Shown piece by piece: positions 23,421 to 35,952 of a stretch of DNA of 64,000 nt. The notes beneath the pieces were generated by a model. It did no database searches and had not been told where the DNA came from. It was given only the letters and a program-made list of their open reading frames with translations. Origin of the DNA: Straminergon stramineum (Eukaryota > Streptophyta > Bryopsida > Hypnales > Calliergonaceae). Numbering within the stretch: position 1 is the first letter of the stretch; the number at the start of each line of letters is the position of its first letter. Both the position numbers and the translations under genes were made by a program. The stretch lies in NCBI GenBank assembly GCA_963920665.1, contig OY987269.1:11348501-11412500 (forward strand). Direction: 5' to 3'.

Positions 23421-26400
23421 AAAATAGTAACTATATAAATCTAATGCATTAGTAAATTATTGGATTTCAATTAAAAGCACTTATTAAAAATATTAAAAAA
23501 TCAGTACCAAATTGTTGTTGTCATATTATATTATATAAATATATTACATATAGTCCAAACAAATGTACTATATACATGCCTTTACAAACAAATATCTTAG
23601 ATTCAAAAAGATTATAATGAAAATAATAGTTTTGGTTGCTAAATACAAATTAAAATGATTTGTACCCGGATTTGTATAATTCATTGTGCAATAGGACAAA
23701 TATCTTCAGATCTATTCAAAGTTGATGCCAAAACATTTGAAACTACAAAATATAGATAATCTATGATAGTAGATGAAATTTCAAGTCTTTGATTCATTGA
23801 GGATCTTTAAAATTCCATTCAAATTAATGTTAAATTGTATACACTTTTTTAAACATATAATTTTTTGGAAGCACACACATACATCATATTTTTACAATAC
23901 CTATGGAGGTGGGTGTTTAATGATGTACAACAACATGAAATAATATATTGAAGTCATTGTGTCTCAAAAAAGAAGCGTAGGGAATTTGGAGAGTGATTAT
24001 GAAAACCACCTCAATAGTTGAATCTATATGGGTGGTTAGCTTTGGAATTCATTTACTTCCAAATTGTAATTGCTTTCACTTGAAGTTTTTTTAGTATTTT
24101 AGTATGCATAGGATATTGCAACATTCATGTTTGCTCATTTAGATTCTTTTCACTCAATTTCAACTTATGGTGCATGGAATGAAATTGAACAAAGTTTAGA
24201 CTCATTTTTTGAGGTCATTGAATATGGGGACACACAATCTGAGGAGGAGGGCATTGCATTGACACATGTGATATATGAGGAAGTTTCTTTGTTTTTTTTA
24301 TAGAAAAATGAAAAGAATTTCATTGCTAGGAAGTACACAAGAAAATTCCAGCCAAAATATTGCTCGAGTATAAGAATAAAAAGAAACACCAACTCTTGTC
24401 ACTAATAATTTTCATTTTCTCGTAGTCATAACTTATACTACTCTGTTGAAGTATCTGTAGACTCCATTTTTCCTTACATGACTATATGGTGTGCTAATAT
24501 TCAAGAAAATATTTTCCAAACTATGTTTTTATAGATCCCTATGAGGCATTTTTATAGGCTCAATATTGTAGACTTGGTTTGTGACTTGCCAAAATTCCTC
24601 ACTATGAAATTGTCCTCTCTTCTTTAGTGGATAAAGAAATAATTTGTTAAATCAAGATGATATGGTTGGTCAACAACTGAATTTTGAATATGTGCAAACA
24701 GCATACGAGTATGGCCTTACTTGAAAAGCAAGGCAATGCTACATGGACAAAGCCTCTAGTAGTGAAGTAGGTTGTTTTATTAGTGTTGCTTGCCAAAGGA
24801 ATTTACTTTAGTAAAAAATAAATACAAATAAATCAAAACTTTTAAAACTTTCAATCATATTTCTTGTTATTATACTTTCCTTTTTGTTGGCTCTTGTTGG
24901 TAGTTGACAAAGGGTTTCAAATTCTTTTAGTATGTATTTTTTGAACATCTTACAAGTACCAAAGCATTGATTATGGGTATATTCAAAATAGACCATAGGC
25001 TCTCATATTTAAACGATATATGTTTAAAGTTAGACTAATTTGTAAAGGTTGGTTATATAGCATGGTCATATTATTAATATATTATGATGTAACCTTGGGG
25101 GGACACATCATAAACTAATTAGGATAAGTTGTATTGTCCACATGTGTCAACCATCTTTGATTTTTCACTATATTTTCTTTTCAAGGATAGTTTGGTTAGG
25201 TTGTTCATATTTTCTCACTTATCAAGCCTATATCAATAGAAGAATTGTCTTATTTTCAAGAATTATTCCATGACATAGAGGTTTCAAGAACAAGAGTTGA
25301 GAATTTCAAAGTCTAATATTGCTTTGATGGAATGAACTTTTCTATTTTTTTTGGTTTCAAGTCCATGAGTTAGATAAAGTCCTAAGCCCATATGAAAATA
25401 TTGTCTTTTAATAATTTTGGACTAATTGACAAATGCAATGTGAATAGGCTTTTAGTATTGTAAATCTTTTAGCCTCTAAAGTTATTAGTGATTTAGGTTT
25501 CTCTTTCATTATATAACACCTTCCTTTTGGTAACTTAATTTCAGATGAATATGAGATTATTTTTGTTAAAAGAACATGGATTTTGAACCCAATTTCCAAC
25601 ATGCATACCAAAATGCTAAGGTAATGGGGCATTTTTTTTTAATCTAAAAATATTGAAAGAAAAAATTTAATCTTTGAAAATGGCTAGAAAAAACTAGTAT
25701 TTGAAGTTTAGGCATTATAATCTTGCAATGAATATTCATTAAAGATTTGGACTTTGAAATTTTGAGAAGATATCCTCAAAAAATTTAACAAAATAGTCGT
25801 GCAGTTGGATTCATAATAGGGTACAAAATGATGAAGATTTTAGACTTGCTTTGCCAAAGAACATTTTGAAGCTTGTTTTGGCCTCTAAATATTCCAATTG
25901 TAAAGTGCTTTACAGTTCTTCCAAATCAATTTGTCACTTTGCACCTCCATGTTTGAAGATTGTTTGTGTTCCCTTGCACTTTTTGTTCCTTCTAAACTTT
26001 AACTTCTCAATCACCTTCTTGCCAATCCACTTGACAACTTGTAAAGGATACTTCATTTAGAAAATCTTAAGGAACTTTAAACATCTTAGAAGTCATTGAT
26101 TATTATTTAGAGGTGTACTCATTGCCATTTCTTTTTTGGCTACGAGATGTCCAAGTTTAAGGACATTATTATTTCAAACATGGAATGAACAAAGAAGAGT
26201 TTTTATGAATATTACTATTTTTAGAGTATATTTAACATAATTTTTAGGAAATAATAAAGTACCCAACATAGATGTGCCAATCTTGCCCTTTGCTTACACA
26301 ATTCAATGCAACAAGATGAAATCCTCCCCTTTCGTAAAGAGTATGAAGTGAATGTTATATAGATATGAATATTCAACAAATGTCATAGTTGTAAAGCAAG

Positions 26401-27756
26401 TTCTACAAAAAATAATTGAACAACACTTAGCAAAACTATAACCAGAAAACCCATGTTTAAAAAAATGTATGGACAAGAAAAAAATCATTGACATTGAAAG
26501 GAGATCCACAAGTGCTAAAAATGTTATACTAGGGGAAAATAGAGGGAATAAATCAAAACTCTTGATTCACATTTTTACTTCAGACGAAATCCTTGGATCT
26601 CTTTTCACAATTGTTTTTTGGAGCAATTATTTCGATCAAAATCAATACCAAAAATTTCCAAGAGCAAAATTTAAAAATATATATTTTTCTTTCACAATGG
26701 ATGAAATCACAATATATTCATCCACATGTAACCCAATATCATCCTACTTGGAAATATCATCTTCTTTAGAAATACAATAACATCCGACTTGGGAAATAAA
26801 GTCCTTGGAAATGACAGCTACTTGGAAATTATGAGCACCCTATTTTTGAAAATCTTTCCTAATCATTCATGTTGATTCCATCCATAGTCCCAAAGTCGAA
26901 AATAATTTCCAAAATATTCTAATTCTTTTTTTCCAAAATAGACATTGGGCGAAAAACTTGCCACAAATAAAATTTGGGTCTTTCTATCTTAGGCAACTCA
27001 ACAACATTAAACTTGGCAGCCATGAATTCAATAAAAAGTTGATGAAAATTAAAGCAAATTAACCCATAAAAAATTAAAGCAAATGAAATTGACCTACTCA
27101 GACACTTTCCTTGATTAGCGCCAGGAAGTTCCACAGGGAGCCACACGTGTCCTTCTGCCAACCGTAGATCACCTCTAGACGGTTGAGAGAAGACAATTGC
27201 AACACCTGATTGCACAACACTCTAACTTAAGCTACAATGCCTGGTTACTATTATTAGACTTGTTAAATTTTTTTATGATTTTGTTGGCAAATGAAAAGAG
27301 GTTCCAATGCATCCAAGAACGCAACATTTGGATACCGTATGCAAAAGTTACGAAGGGTCAAAGTTATTTTTTTCATAGAGGTTCTAAAGTCTTTTCTTCC
27401 ACATAGGTACATATTGATTATGGAGGTGCACAGTGAGTGATGATGGCAGTTTTAGGATCAATGGTACATTTTTGGGTGCCCATCTTATACTCGAAAGAGC
27501 CCAAACAAACAATTAAGCATGGTTCTCTTTCATTATTGTATTGAATTTTTTTGTGGGGTCTTGTTGGTTGAAAGGGGAGATTACAAATTCTCTTAGATTG
27601 CAATTTTTGAACACCATGTGAACAAACTATGAATTTTCAAAGTGTTGAAAATAGATGTTTCAAAAATTGACCCTAGACTCTCATGAATAGTGGTAGTATA
27701 TTCTAAGAATCTATAGAGGGGGGGATAGAAAGGGGTTGGAATTAGGAGTTGTTACC
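23421..27756. other. AT-rich DNA without recognisable gene
   Basis: It contains a reverse LINE tail at about 24290-24360 (AAAAGAATTTCATTGCTAGG) and an FR6 core at about 27275-27420. Short frames do not resemble any family. The rest seems single-copy within the window. Confidence 0.4.
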
Positions 27757-27760
27757 TTAA

Positions 27761-28320
27761 CCTTGAAAGGACTAAACATTGTTTTTTGGCAACATAGAAA
27801 TCTTAGGTAGCTCACTAAGAATGAAATTTTCATTTTTTTTCCTTTGAAATTGTCATACACGATGTAGGCAAGGAGTAGCTTCAAGGCGCAACAATTTCCA
27901 TAACTTTTGATTACATGGTTAAAAAGTTAGTGTATATCATATAGTTTGTTTTTTTCAAGCCAGCCAACGTAGGAAAAAAATCGCTTTTTCAAGAAATAAA
28001 GATTTGAAATTGTTTTATTTATTTATATTTACTTGGAAAGTTTTGAATTGTTCCATTTTGATTAATGACATGAAAGTTATTAGGAGTTTTTGTTTGCCGT
28101 CTATTATGGAATCTCTATTCAAAAATAAACTTTGAAGTCCTTTATTTAATTTGATTTTCAATATATTTTGAAAAAAATAAAATCATAGGGTGTAGATTGT
28201 TTATTACTTCATACAACATTACCATAATTGGGATTGGCATTTTTCAATTCAATAACTAAATTCTTAACAATATAGTATTTTAAATCATTTTCTACTTCTT
28301 TCTAATTACTTTTTTTCAAG
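27761..28320 (+). mobile_element. TTAA-flanked transposon F1 (copy 4, right end lost)
   Basis: TTAA at 27757-27760 is followed by CCTTGAAAGGACTAAACATT, then GGCAACAT and the same order of landmarks as the other copies, up to TTCTACTTCTTTCTAATTAC. Similarity stops near 28320, about 350 bp short of a terminus. Confidence 0.7.
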
Positions 28321-28329
28321 CATGAATAT

Positions 28330-29160
28330 GAAATATTTTATATTGAAATATTTAAAATGTATTTTCACTTTATTTCTTCAACATATTGTGAAGAGTTGCA
28401 AGTTATAGGATCTATACATTTTTAGGTTAAATGTTTGAATAATGAAATCTAACCATTTGGGAAGAGTTGAAAATACTTCTTTTCAAACCCCTAGCATTAG
28501 GACCTAGCAATTGGTAAAGTTTTTTAGTTAAAAATTTTAGGAGGGTATATTCTAACAAACTAATTGAAGATCCTATAGTTGGATTTGTTAAAAAATATAG
28601 GCCTCTAAACATAAAAGAACTTTAGGGTTTAGGTATTGACACCAATATTCAAATTTCTAGCAAAATTTTGCAAAAATCTTACCTCACTTTGATAGTGGCT
28701 ACCATTACACTAGAAAAAAATGGAGAAAATTTGTATGGAATTGTTAGAAGTGTCTCCAAAAAAATATAAGATTTGCCAAATTTCCGATGAAGATTACTAA
28801 TGTAGATGAAAATATGCATATAGTGGATGGATGTCGAAAAGATGAATGATTGTTCGAATTTACTTCTAGTGGAAAGGAGCAGGTTGCTCAAGCAATTAAA
28901 AAAACAAAATTAAATGTTGATGTACACCCATAATCAACATTGCCCAAAATGCAAGACCTAACATTTGGACCCAAAACAACAGAAAAAACTAGATATTGAT
29001 TACAGGAAATGTACACCACTAGAACATGAGAGTCTATGAAAGCCTAGTATTGATTTTTAGTACACCTAGGAGATAAAATTCATAACTCATTCATACGGTG
29101 TCCAAATGATGCATGCTAAAGTGCCTTGAAATTCTCTTTCAATTTGCAATAAGATCCAAT
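28330..29160. other. AT-rich DNA without recognisable gene
   Basis: Only a reverse FR6 core at about 29040-29150 is recognisable. Confidence 0.4.
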
Positions 29161-29164
29161 AAGA

Positions 29165-31140
29165 ACCAATTGTATCTTCCATAATAATTGTAAGTATGCT
29201 GAGTGAGTTTTGTAAGTAGGTGCGCATTCCTTAATAATGCGAGTGGAGCTGCTCAGTTTCGGTGTCGATCTCTGGCAGGTTTCGTAGTCAGTGGGTGTGT
29301 TCGTGCACCTCTTCAGACTTTGACCTTGCAGTTGTACAGTACAAGTGCTCTGTCTTTCCCGAGAAACGCTCCGCACCTTCACCGAAGTTGAACCCCAATT
29401 GCTGCTTTTGCTTATACACTTTTCTATTTCTCTAAAAAAAATAAAATTTGGACACACTGAATGAAGCAGTCACAACTTAATAAACGCTCATACCTGGAAT
29501 GTCGGCGTCGGAATTAATGGCGGTGAAGCGAGTTTGTGGGCGACGTGCAAGATCATTCACGACGCTGTGGCGACAGAAGACGTTTCGGTCATCACTTTCG
29601 GAGCTTGCAACTCACACTACGTTGAAGTTACAGGCAGTTGGGAGCTACGATGTGAGATGAACTGAGAAAGTGGAATAGAAAAGTGGGTGAGGTATGGGGT
29701 GTAAGTTAAATATAATTTATCTAAAGGCTTCTTACAATAGTCTGCTTTTTGTAGAGAATCTTACATGGCCGGGGGAATCAAGGACATGAAGGCTTGCTTT
29801 TGTATTCAATGGCATGGATAAGTTAACTTACTTCACTTTCTTCAAAGCTGTTGTGTACTTGTGTACATTCACTGATCAGCATTTTACGAGATCTGGCGCA
29901 CTGGCGCTCATGAGTTGCTCCTACAGAGGAATACTTCGGAGTACTTACCAGAGGATGCGATATTAGAGAATGATATTAGAAGTGTTTTGGGTGTAAAGGC
30001 TTCAGTGACCGTAACTGGCTATCCGGCTATCAGGGTTGGCATTAACTAAATAAAAAATCAAGTTACATGTTTAGAAAATTACATGGAGAATCAAGGACAT
30101 CATTTGTATTTAATGTTTCCAAGCTGTTTTGTGCATTTGGACTGTGAAAAGCTCCTGCTTCGGCAAACGAATCGGGACTGTAAAGCAAACGCTGAGCTTC
30201 ACTATAGCCAGTGATGTGAAAATTAAAGCAGATCCAATATCAATCATGTTAATCACAAGAAACAAACTAAAACAGAAACTCAAAAGATGGAAGAAATAGC
30301 TACACAAAATGTGGAAGAAACTAGGTTGAACACACGATGTGATATTAGAGAGTGTAATTGAAAAGTGGTCTGGCTTGTAAAGGCTTCACTTTATGCATAC
30401 ATCTTTACCTGGGAATATGCATATTTCAAGGACACGAAGCTTATTACTTTGTATTCAATTCCGTGGATAAGTTACCTTACTTCAAAGCTATTGTGTACAC
30501 TCACCTGATCGACATTTGACGAGATCTCACTCTCATAAATTTTCTCACTAAAAATCCTGTCGATTCGAAAGGGCAGAGCGTAGCTGGAAAGAAGTCGCCG
30601 ATTATGTGACAGCATGTCCATTGAAAAGTAGCAAAAGGAGTTTCTCTAGAATCTCGACGCAAGACACGCCGGGGTATGCTACAAAGTAGAAAGTGGCCAG
30701 GTCTTGAAATGGGAAACCGTTAGCAAAAAGCTGCACATTGGGACTGGTAAAGTTTCCATCTCCGGCAAACGATTCGGGGCTGAAAGCAAACGCTGAGCCT
30801 CACTCGCCAGAGCAGCGAAGATTCAATCAGATCACAATGCAATGGGCTATCTGCCCTTTCTGTTCCATACTTTTTTTTAAAAGTAAATCAAATCCAGTAT
30901 CACTTATTATGATCACAAGAAACAGGGTAATACACTGTAAAGCATCAACCAAAAAATGTTAAAAAAAAACTGCGTAAAATGGCAACAAGAAATCTGGAAG
31001 AAACTCTCAGAAACAGCATCAAAAAAAATATGGAAGAAACAGGGTAAATTAGGAACCCAGAATGTGAAAGAAACTGCGTAAACCATCAAAAACATCAACC
31101 CCAAATGTGGTACAGACAGGGTGATACTACAACACAAAAT
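29165..31140. repeat. GC-richer island of degenerate repeats
   Basis: Several phrases recur. AATCAAGGACAT...TTGTATT...ATGGATAAGTTA is near 29775, 30090 and 30428. CGATATTAGAGAATG.. is near 29957 and 30338. TTCGGCAAACGA.TCGGG.CTG..AAAGCAAACGCTGAGC is near 30158 and 30760. AAATGTGGAAGAAACT recurs several times at 30290-30330 and 30960-31110. No credible coding frame. It lies downstream of the CFL1-like gene. Confidence 0.5.
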
Positions 31141-31677
31141 TTGGATGACTCCAACAGGTGGTGAGAGAGATACTGTAATTTTTTTGGAACCTTTTTTCTT
31201 TTTTTAATTCCGAGACCAGAGCAAAGAACAAACGGCCTTCAGATGTAAGTTGGAGTTGAACTTCCACCTCTTTTTGAGACAGGTGTGCACCAAGAGTCTG
31301 CTATTAAGTTGCAGGTCCCACTCAGAGGACAGTGAGAGTCAGAGAGTAACACCAGAACCAAAGAGACTCCATGCTGGACAGAAACAACAAAAGTTGTAAC
31401 TTAAAACCATTGTTAATTACATGAAACCCTGCTTCTGAAACAGAAACAAAAGATAGTTCAGTTGCTTCCTACTGTTAACGAACCAGCAGCATAAGTATCA
31501 AAACTGCTAAATGTACAATTGATACATGGCATTTGGACCCATTCTGAGCTAAGTAATTGGAACCAAAGCTCTTGAAGTGTGTTTTCCGAAGTTTCTTGTG
31601 CAAGGAACCAAGTCAGTTCCTCTGAAGTCAAAATTGAGTTTGTGGTTAAGAACCTAAGTAGTCTACAGCTAATTTTA

Positions 31678-33058
31678 CTAATTGGATCCTAAACCTAGTT
31701 TCAAGCCTCCACTTTGTTTCTTACACGGCGTAGCGAAGTCCACTGCCACCTTGCTATCACATCTGGGGCACCGCGGGTCGGCTTTGTTGAGCATCACGTA
31801 CATGAGGCAACGAGTGCAAGCGCCCATTACTAGGGCGCCTGGTTCCATGACTCTCTCCACTTTTATGCTTTCTGCTTCAAGGACCCTGAAACATCACCCA
31901 AAAAAATTAACACTCACATCAATCACTATGCCAAAACAAAGCAAAACAATTTATTTTTTTAAAAAGGAGGTTGATTTTGAATGTTTTCAGCCTTCAGGTC
32001 TCTTAGAAAGATATAAGACCTGATGTCATAAAGATAAACAAAGAAACAGACTAATCAACTGCATAGAACCGTTAAGTATGGTCTATGTCGTTGCCACAAA
32101 TACAAATGTTGTATGATTAACTGTACATGTCTAAAGCTCCAAGGTTCAGGAAACGGCTGTCCATAGGTGGAATGCACACCTAAAAGGCTCTAATGTTCAG
32201 GAAATAGCTCTAAGAATGTAAACTTCAAAGTTCCAATTGAAACAAAGATTAAGATGGCTTGACGGACACAACGGCTTCAATATGGACACAACCAAGCCAA
32301 CAAAGTCAACGAACAGAGTGAAATTAAACCGCAAAGCTCAAGAATATCTTTGCAAACGGCTCGACATGGACACAACGAAGCGACCAAAGCTAAACAACAG
32401 AGAGCAATCAAACCGCAAAGTTCAAGTAATTTTCACAAACAGCTAGAATGCACACCACTAGAACGTTCAAACCTCTCCAGTAAATCTCACAAACAGCTTC
32501 AATAAATGGACACAAACAACCGACCAAATTGAAGAACAGAGTGCAACCAAACCAACCACAAAGCACAAGTAAATCTCACAACCAGCTTGACTGTAAACCC
32601 CCTAGAAAACACTTTCTCTTCCCCAAAGTTTCAGATGTTCTTACCCTGCTGAAGCAAGCATTTTCAATCCAGCACCAGAGCGTGACGAAGCCGACGAGGA
32701 GCTGCTGGTTGTCGGCGAAGCCGCACTAGGCTCAGACCGAGTAGTCGAGTTCGTCAGCGACGAAAAGGAAGAAGAACCCAATCTGCCGGGCGCCACAAGA
32801 GCTTCACGCTTCACTGCCAATGGTTTTTCACTACTTCTCCGTAACGCGTTTTGAATCATCTCCACCGTGCACACAGTTTGGGGAGATGCGCGAGGACTGG
32901 AGGATCTTCTTCGCATTCCCCCTCCTGCAGATAAGTTCAAGTCCAGTTCCAAGTTAGAATCCTCCACAACGGCGACAGCTCCTCTGCTACTGGTGGTGGT
33001 GCTCGTATAATTTATGCGATGCTGCTGCAAACTCCAATGATGTTGCTGCTGCTGTTGC

Positions 33059-33089
<31 letters not shown>

Positions 33090-33935
33090 TGGAGGAAGAC
33101 GATGGCAGTGCAGTTCGGATCCTACTACCATTTCTGCGTCGCAGAGGCGGACTTCCCGAGGAGGAGGAGGTTGAGCAGCCTGCAGGAGTTGCAACAGTTA
33201 CAGCTGCTCCTTGCCCTCCTTTTAAATTTAAGCTCTCGGTTTCCGACTTCTTACTGGCGAGAAACTCATGCGCTACTTGGGGAGACTCGTCTTGGTGTTG
33301 TTGTATGACTGCTGCTGACTGAAGCTCAATCTCCACTGATTCCCGACAGTTGGGATTGTAGAAATCTCCCGAACGAGTTCGTTGCCGTTTCCGTGGGTCG
33401 TTGAAACTGCTCACTCCTAAGCTTTTGTTCACGTAGTAAAGCTCCCCAGTCTGCAACCCAAAAACCAAACCAAAACCAAACGAACACGAACTCACTGGTA
33501 TTAGAACTGGCGGCCGGCAATTGTGTTGGACATGCACTAGTTAATTACCGACAGATTCAGACAGAGGTGGGAAATTGTGTGTGCAACTTCGAAGGGGGAC
33601 TGTATGATTTCGAGTGTGATTGTAGAATGATCGTGTACCTGGAGGTCTAAGCATTTCTCCCAGCCGGAGGGGAGAGGCAGAGTGTTCGCGGGGTCCAGAT
33701 GCAGAAATTCCGGAGACAATTGATGTTGGGAGGAAGGGGACGACGCAGCTGGATCTGCGTTTCCGAGTAAATCTAGCGTCAATTCGGAGGTTTCAGAGGG
33801 CGAGTGTTGAAGCTGGTTCATCATCAATTGCATCAGTTGTTGAGCATCCGTCCCCCACGCCCGCTTCTTCGGGGCTAGACTGCCGAGGAGCTCGGGAGGC
33901 CCGCGCCTGGAGGACAACTCCATCGCCACGGCCAT
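31678..33935 (-). CDS. CFL1: CFL1-like WW-domain protein (three exons, 436 residues)
   Basis: Exons: 33935-33639 (99 codons), 33450-32645 and 31885-31678. Introns of 188 and 759 bases are GT-AG, in phases 0 and 2, and the joined frame is open to TAG at 31678-31680. The ATG is preceded in frame by TGA, which fixes the start. The family (rice and Arabidopsis CURLY FLAG LEAF1) binds HD-ZIP IV factors and represses cuticle genes; I infer the same class of nuclear regulatory role. A WW domain spans residues 86-119 (LPLPSGWEKCLDLQ joined to TGELYYVNKS), with its second Trp replaced by Phe115. Next come about 15 glutamines (near 221-235, mixed CAG/CAA), an EAR-type repression motif LELDLNLS (266-273) and a C-terminal cysteine module CTRCLMYVMLNKADPRCPRC (C391, C394, C407, C410), ending KLGLGSN. 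The middle is Ser-rich and looks disordered. No break was found. Confidence 0.92.
32230..32620. repeat. Degenerate tandem repeat inside intron 2 of the CFL1-like gene
   Basis: ATGGACACAAC.AAGC.A.CAAAG and AACCGCAAAG.TCAAG recur at 32280, 32366 and about 32500, a period of 86-137 bases. This fills about half of the 759-base intron. Confidence 0.55.
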
Positions 33936-33984
33936 TCAAAACGTAACTCCACGATTTGCGAAGGTGCGGCCGAGCAAGCAAACT

Positions 33985-34975
33985 AGCCAGAAGATCTCAA
34001 TGCAGTAGTAGCCTGCTTAGGAACGGGAGCATGAATTCCCGGTGCTGCAATAGAGAAAGAGAACAATCTCGCTCTCCTTCTGCCCCACTCGCTAGAACCC
34101 ACAAGTTATGTTTACACACCCAAATATCTCACTCCAGTAGGAGCCTGCTTAGAAACGGGAGATTCAATTCACACTTGCTGCAACAGACAGAACAAGCTCG
34201 AACTCTTCCTCGCTCGCTAGCTAGCAGTCGCACGTCGCGTGCATACACCAGAAATCTCACGGCAATAGTAACCTTCTGAAAACTGGAGATTCAATTCGCC
34301 GTTGCGGCAACAGACAGAACAAGCTCGCTCGACTTCTTCCCCACCCTCTCGCTAGCAAACACCCAGTACTTCTGTAAACACTCCAGAAATCTCACTGCAG
34401 TGGTAGCCTCCCGAAAACTGGAATTTTCAATTCACCGTTGCAGCAACAGAGAGAACAACCTCTATTTCGATTCAACAGACAGAACAAGCTCGCTCGACTT
34501 CTTCCCCCCTCGTTCGCTAACAAAAACCCAGGACTCCTCTCAACACACCAGAAATCTCACTGCAGTGGTAGCCTCCCGAAATCTGGTGATTCAATTCACC
34601 GTTGCGGCAAAAGACAGAACATTCAAGCTTTCACTTCGTTTGCAAACAAACAGAACAAGCTCGCTTGATTTCTTCCCCGCTCGCCAGCTAGCGAGCCCCG
34701 CAGACTTCAGTGAAAACACCAGAAATCTCACCGCAGTGGTAGCCTCCCGAAAACTGGATTTTCAATTCACGGTCTAGAGAGCATTCAAGCTTTCCTTCGA
34801 TTGCAAGAGAGTGAATGAGCTCGCTCGCTCGCTCGCTGGCTGGCTAACTACCACGCGAGCAACCCCCCAGTTTGTTATGTATATACATCGAAGTGCTCGA
34901 AATCTCACTACTGCCTGCAGTAGAAGTAGTCGTACCGTAGTGGTACAACTAGCGAGCGGTACGAACTTACGATCT
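33985..34975 (-). repeat. Seven-unit degenerate tandem repeat over the leader/promoter of the CFL1-like gene
   Basis: The anchor AAATCTCACTGCAGTGGTAG, or a close variant, recurs at about 33993, 34128, 34252, 34386, 34552, 34724 and 34900. Spacings are 124-176 bases. Each unit continues into CCTCCCGAAAACTGGA, TTCAATTCACCGTTGC and AACAGACAGAACAAGCTCGC. In the gene's orientation the array lies 50-1040 bases upstream of the ATG. Units differ from each other, so the array is not a recent assembly artefact. The frames it opens on + (33956-34777) are repeat by-products. Confidence 0.8.
34870..34895 (-). promoter_or_regulatory. Possible TATA box for the CFL1-like gene
   Basis: A palindromic TATGTATATACAT lies about 950 bases upstream of the start codon, next to the outermost repeat unit. 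If used, most of the repeat array would be transcribed as 5' UTR. There is no other evidence for the start site. Confidence 0.2.
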
Positions 34976-35688
34976 TCAACTGGCGATTGAATTCCCAACC
35001 TGTGAGTGTGTAACTTAGCTAAGCTTAGAGGTAGCGGTTGGATTGCTGTGCTGCATGGTAGTAACTTAAGTTAAGTTTTTAATTTAGTGTGGTTTTGAAG
35101 AGTGCCTGGGGAGATGGCTGGCAGCAGAGGCGGGGCGTCATAAGGGTGGGGAGTTGATTGATGACTGAAGGCCAAGGGAACGCCCATTACTCCATTACCT
35201 ACCAATTGGCTGCTTTCGAATGAGACCTGGACAGACGGACGGACGGACTCCCAGCCGAGCGAGCCCGCCAGCCAGCCGCCTTGCCAGGAGACGTGACGGA
35301 CGTCTAACATAATCGTGTATCAATGTGAGCAAAAACAACAAAATGGGCTGGGCTGGGAACTGGCAAGTCAAAACGGGAGCGGAACGGCACCGTTGAAACT
35401 GCTCTGGCATAAGTTGGTGAAGGGCAGGAATCGAGTCTTCGATGGAGCCGGGATGCAGTTATTTACATCTCTGTAAAATGGATGAAATCTGCAAAATATG
35501 GATGAAGTTTAAAATTCTTCACCTAGAATAATGTATATTCATCCAAAAAGGAGTGATACTGACCTAAGAATATGTGGCAATCAGGGAGGCAGTCATCCAT
35601 GAAAATATGGAAGAACATATTGCCTATTATTCCCTACCGAAAAAATTGTATCACTTTTGTGCAAAATATCACTAAAGCACCCATTATT
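34976..35688. other. GC-rich upstream flank of the CFL1-like gene, then AT-rich repeat
   Basis: The first 450 bases (GC-rich, TTAAGTT words) look single-copy and may hold distal promoter elements. From about 35460 there is a TTCATCC/GGATGAA-rich segment like 14440-14870. No gene. Confidence 0.35.
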
Positions 35689-35952
35689 GAAGGGGTTGCT
35701 TGGCTTTTTCATTCAATATTAGGGGGTCTATAGTCTTTATTGGTGAAGTGAGAGACAAGTTGGTGACTTGGAGTAGCATAAATGTTTTGGGTTATTTATC
35801 ACTAGAAACCTCCCATTGTTGAAGGGGTTGCTTGGCTTTTTCATTCAGTATTAGGGGGTCTATAGTCTTTATTGGTGAAGTGAGAGACAAGTTGGTGACT
35901 TGGAGTAGCATAAATGTTTTGGGTTATTTATCACTAGAAACCTCCCATTGTT
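35689..35952. repeat. Two nearly identical 132-bp tandem units
   Basis: Units 35689-35820 and 35821-35952 differ at one base by eye (TTCAATATT against TTCAGTATT). A remnant of a preceding unit is visible at about 35675-35690. A related stretch (CTCTTCAAAGGGGTTGCTT) is at 38918. Confidence 0.85.

Noticed and set aside
33012..33322. Other frames over the glutamine-codon run
   Set aside because: Shadows of exon 2 of the CFL1-like gene.
33956..34777. Frames of 107 and 125 codons on + upstream of the CFL1-like gene
   Set aside because: They translate the tandem leader repeat; the repeated peptide phrases follow the DNA repeat and have no known relative.
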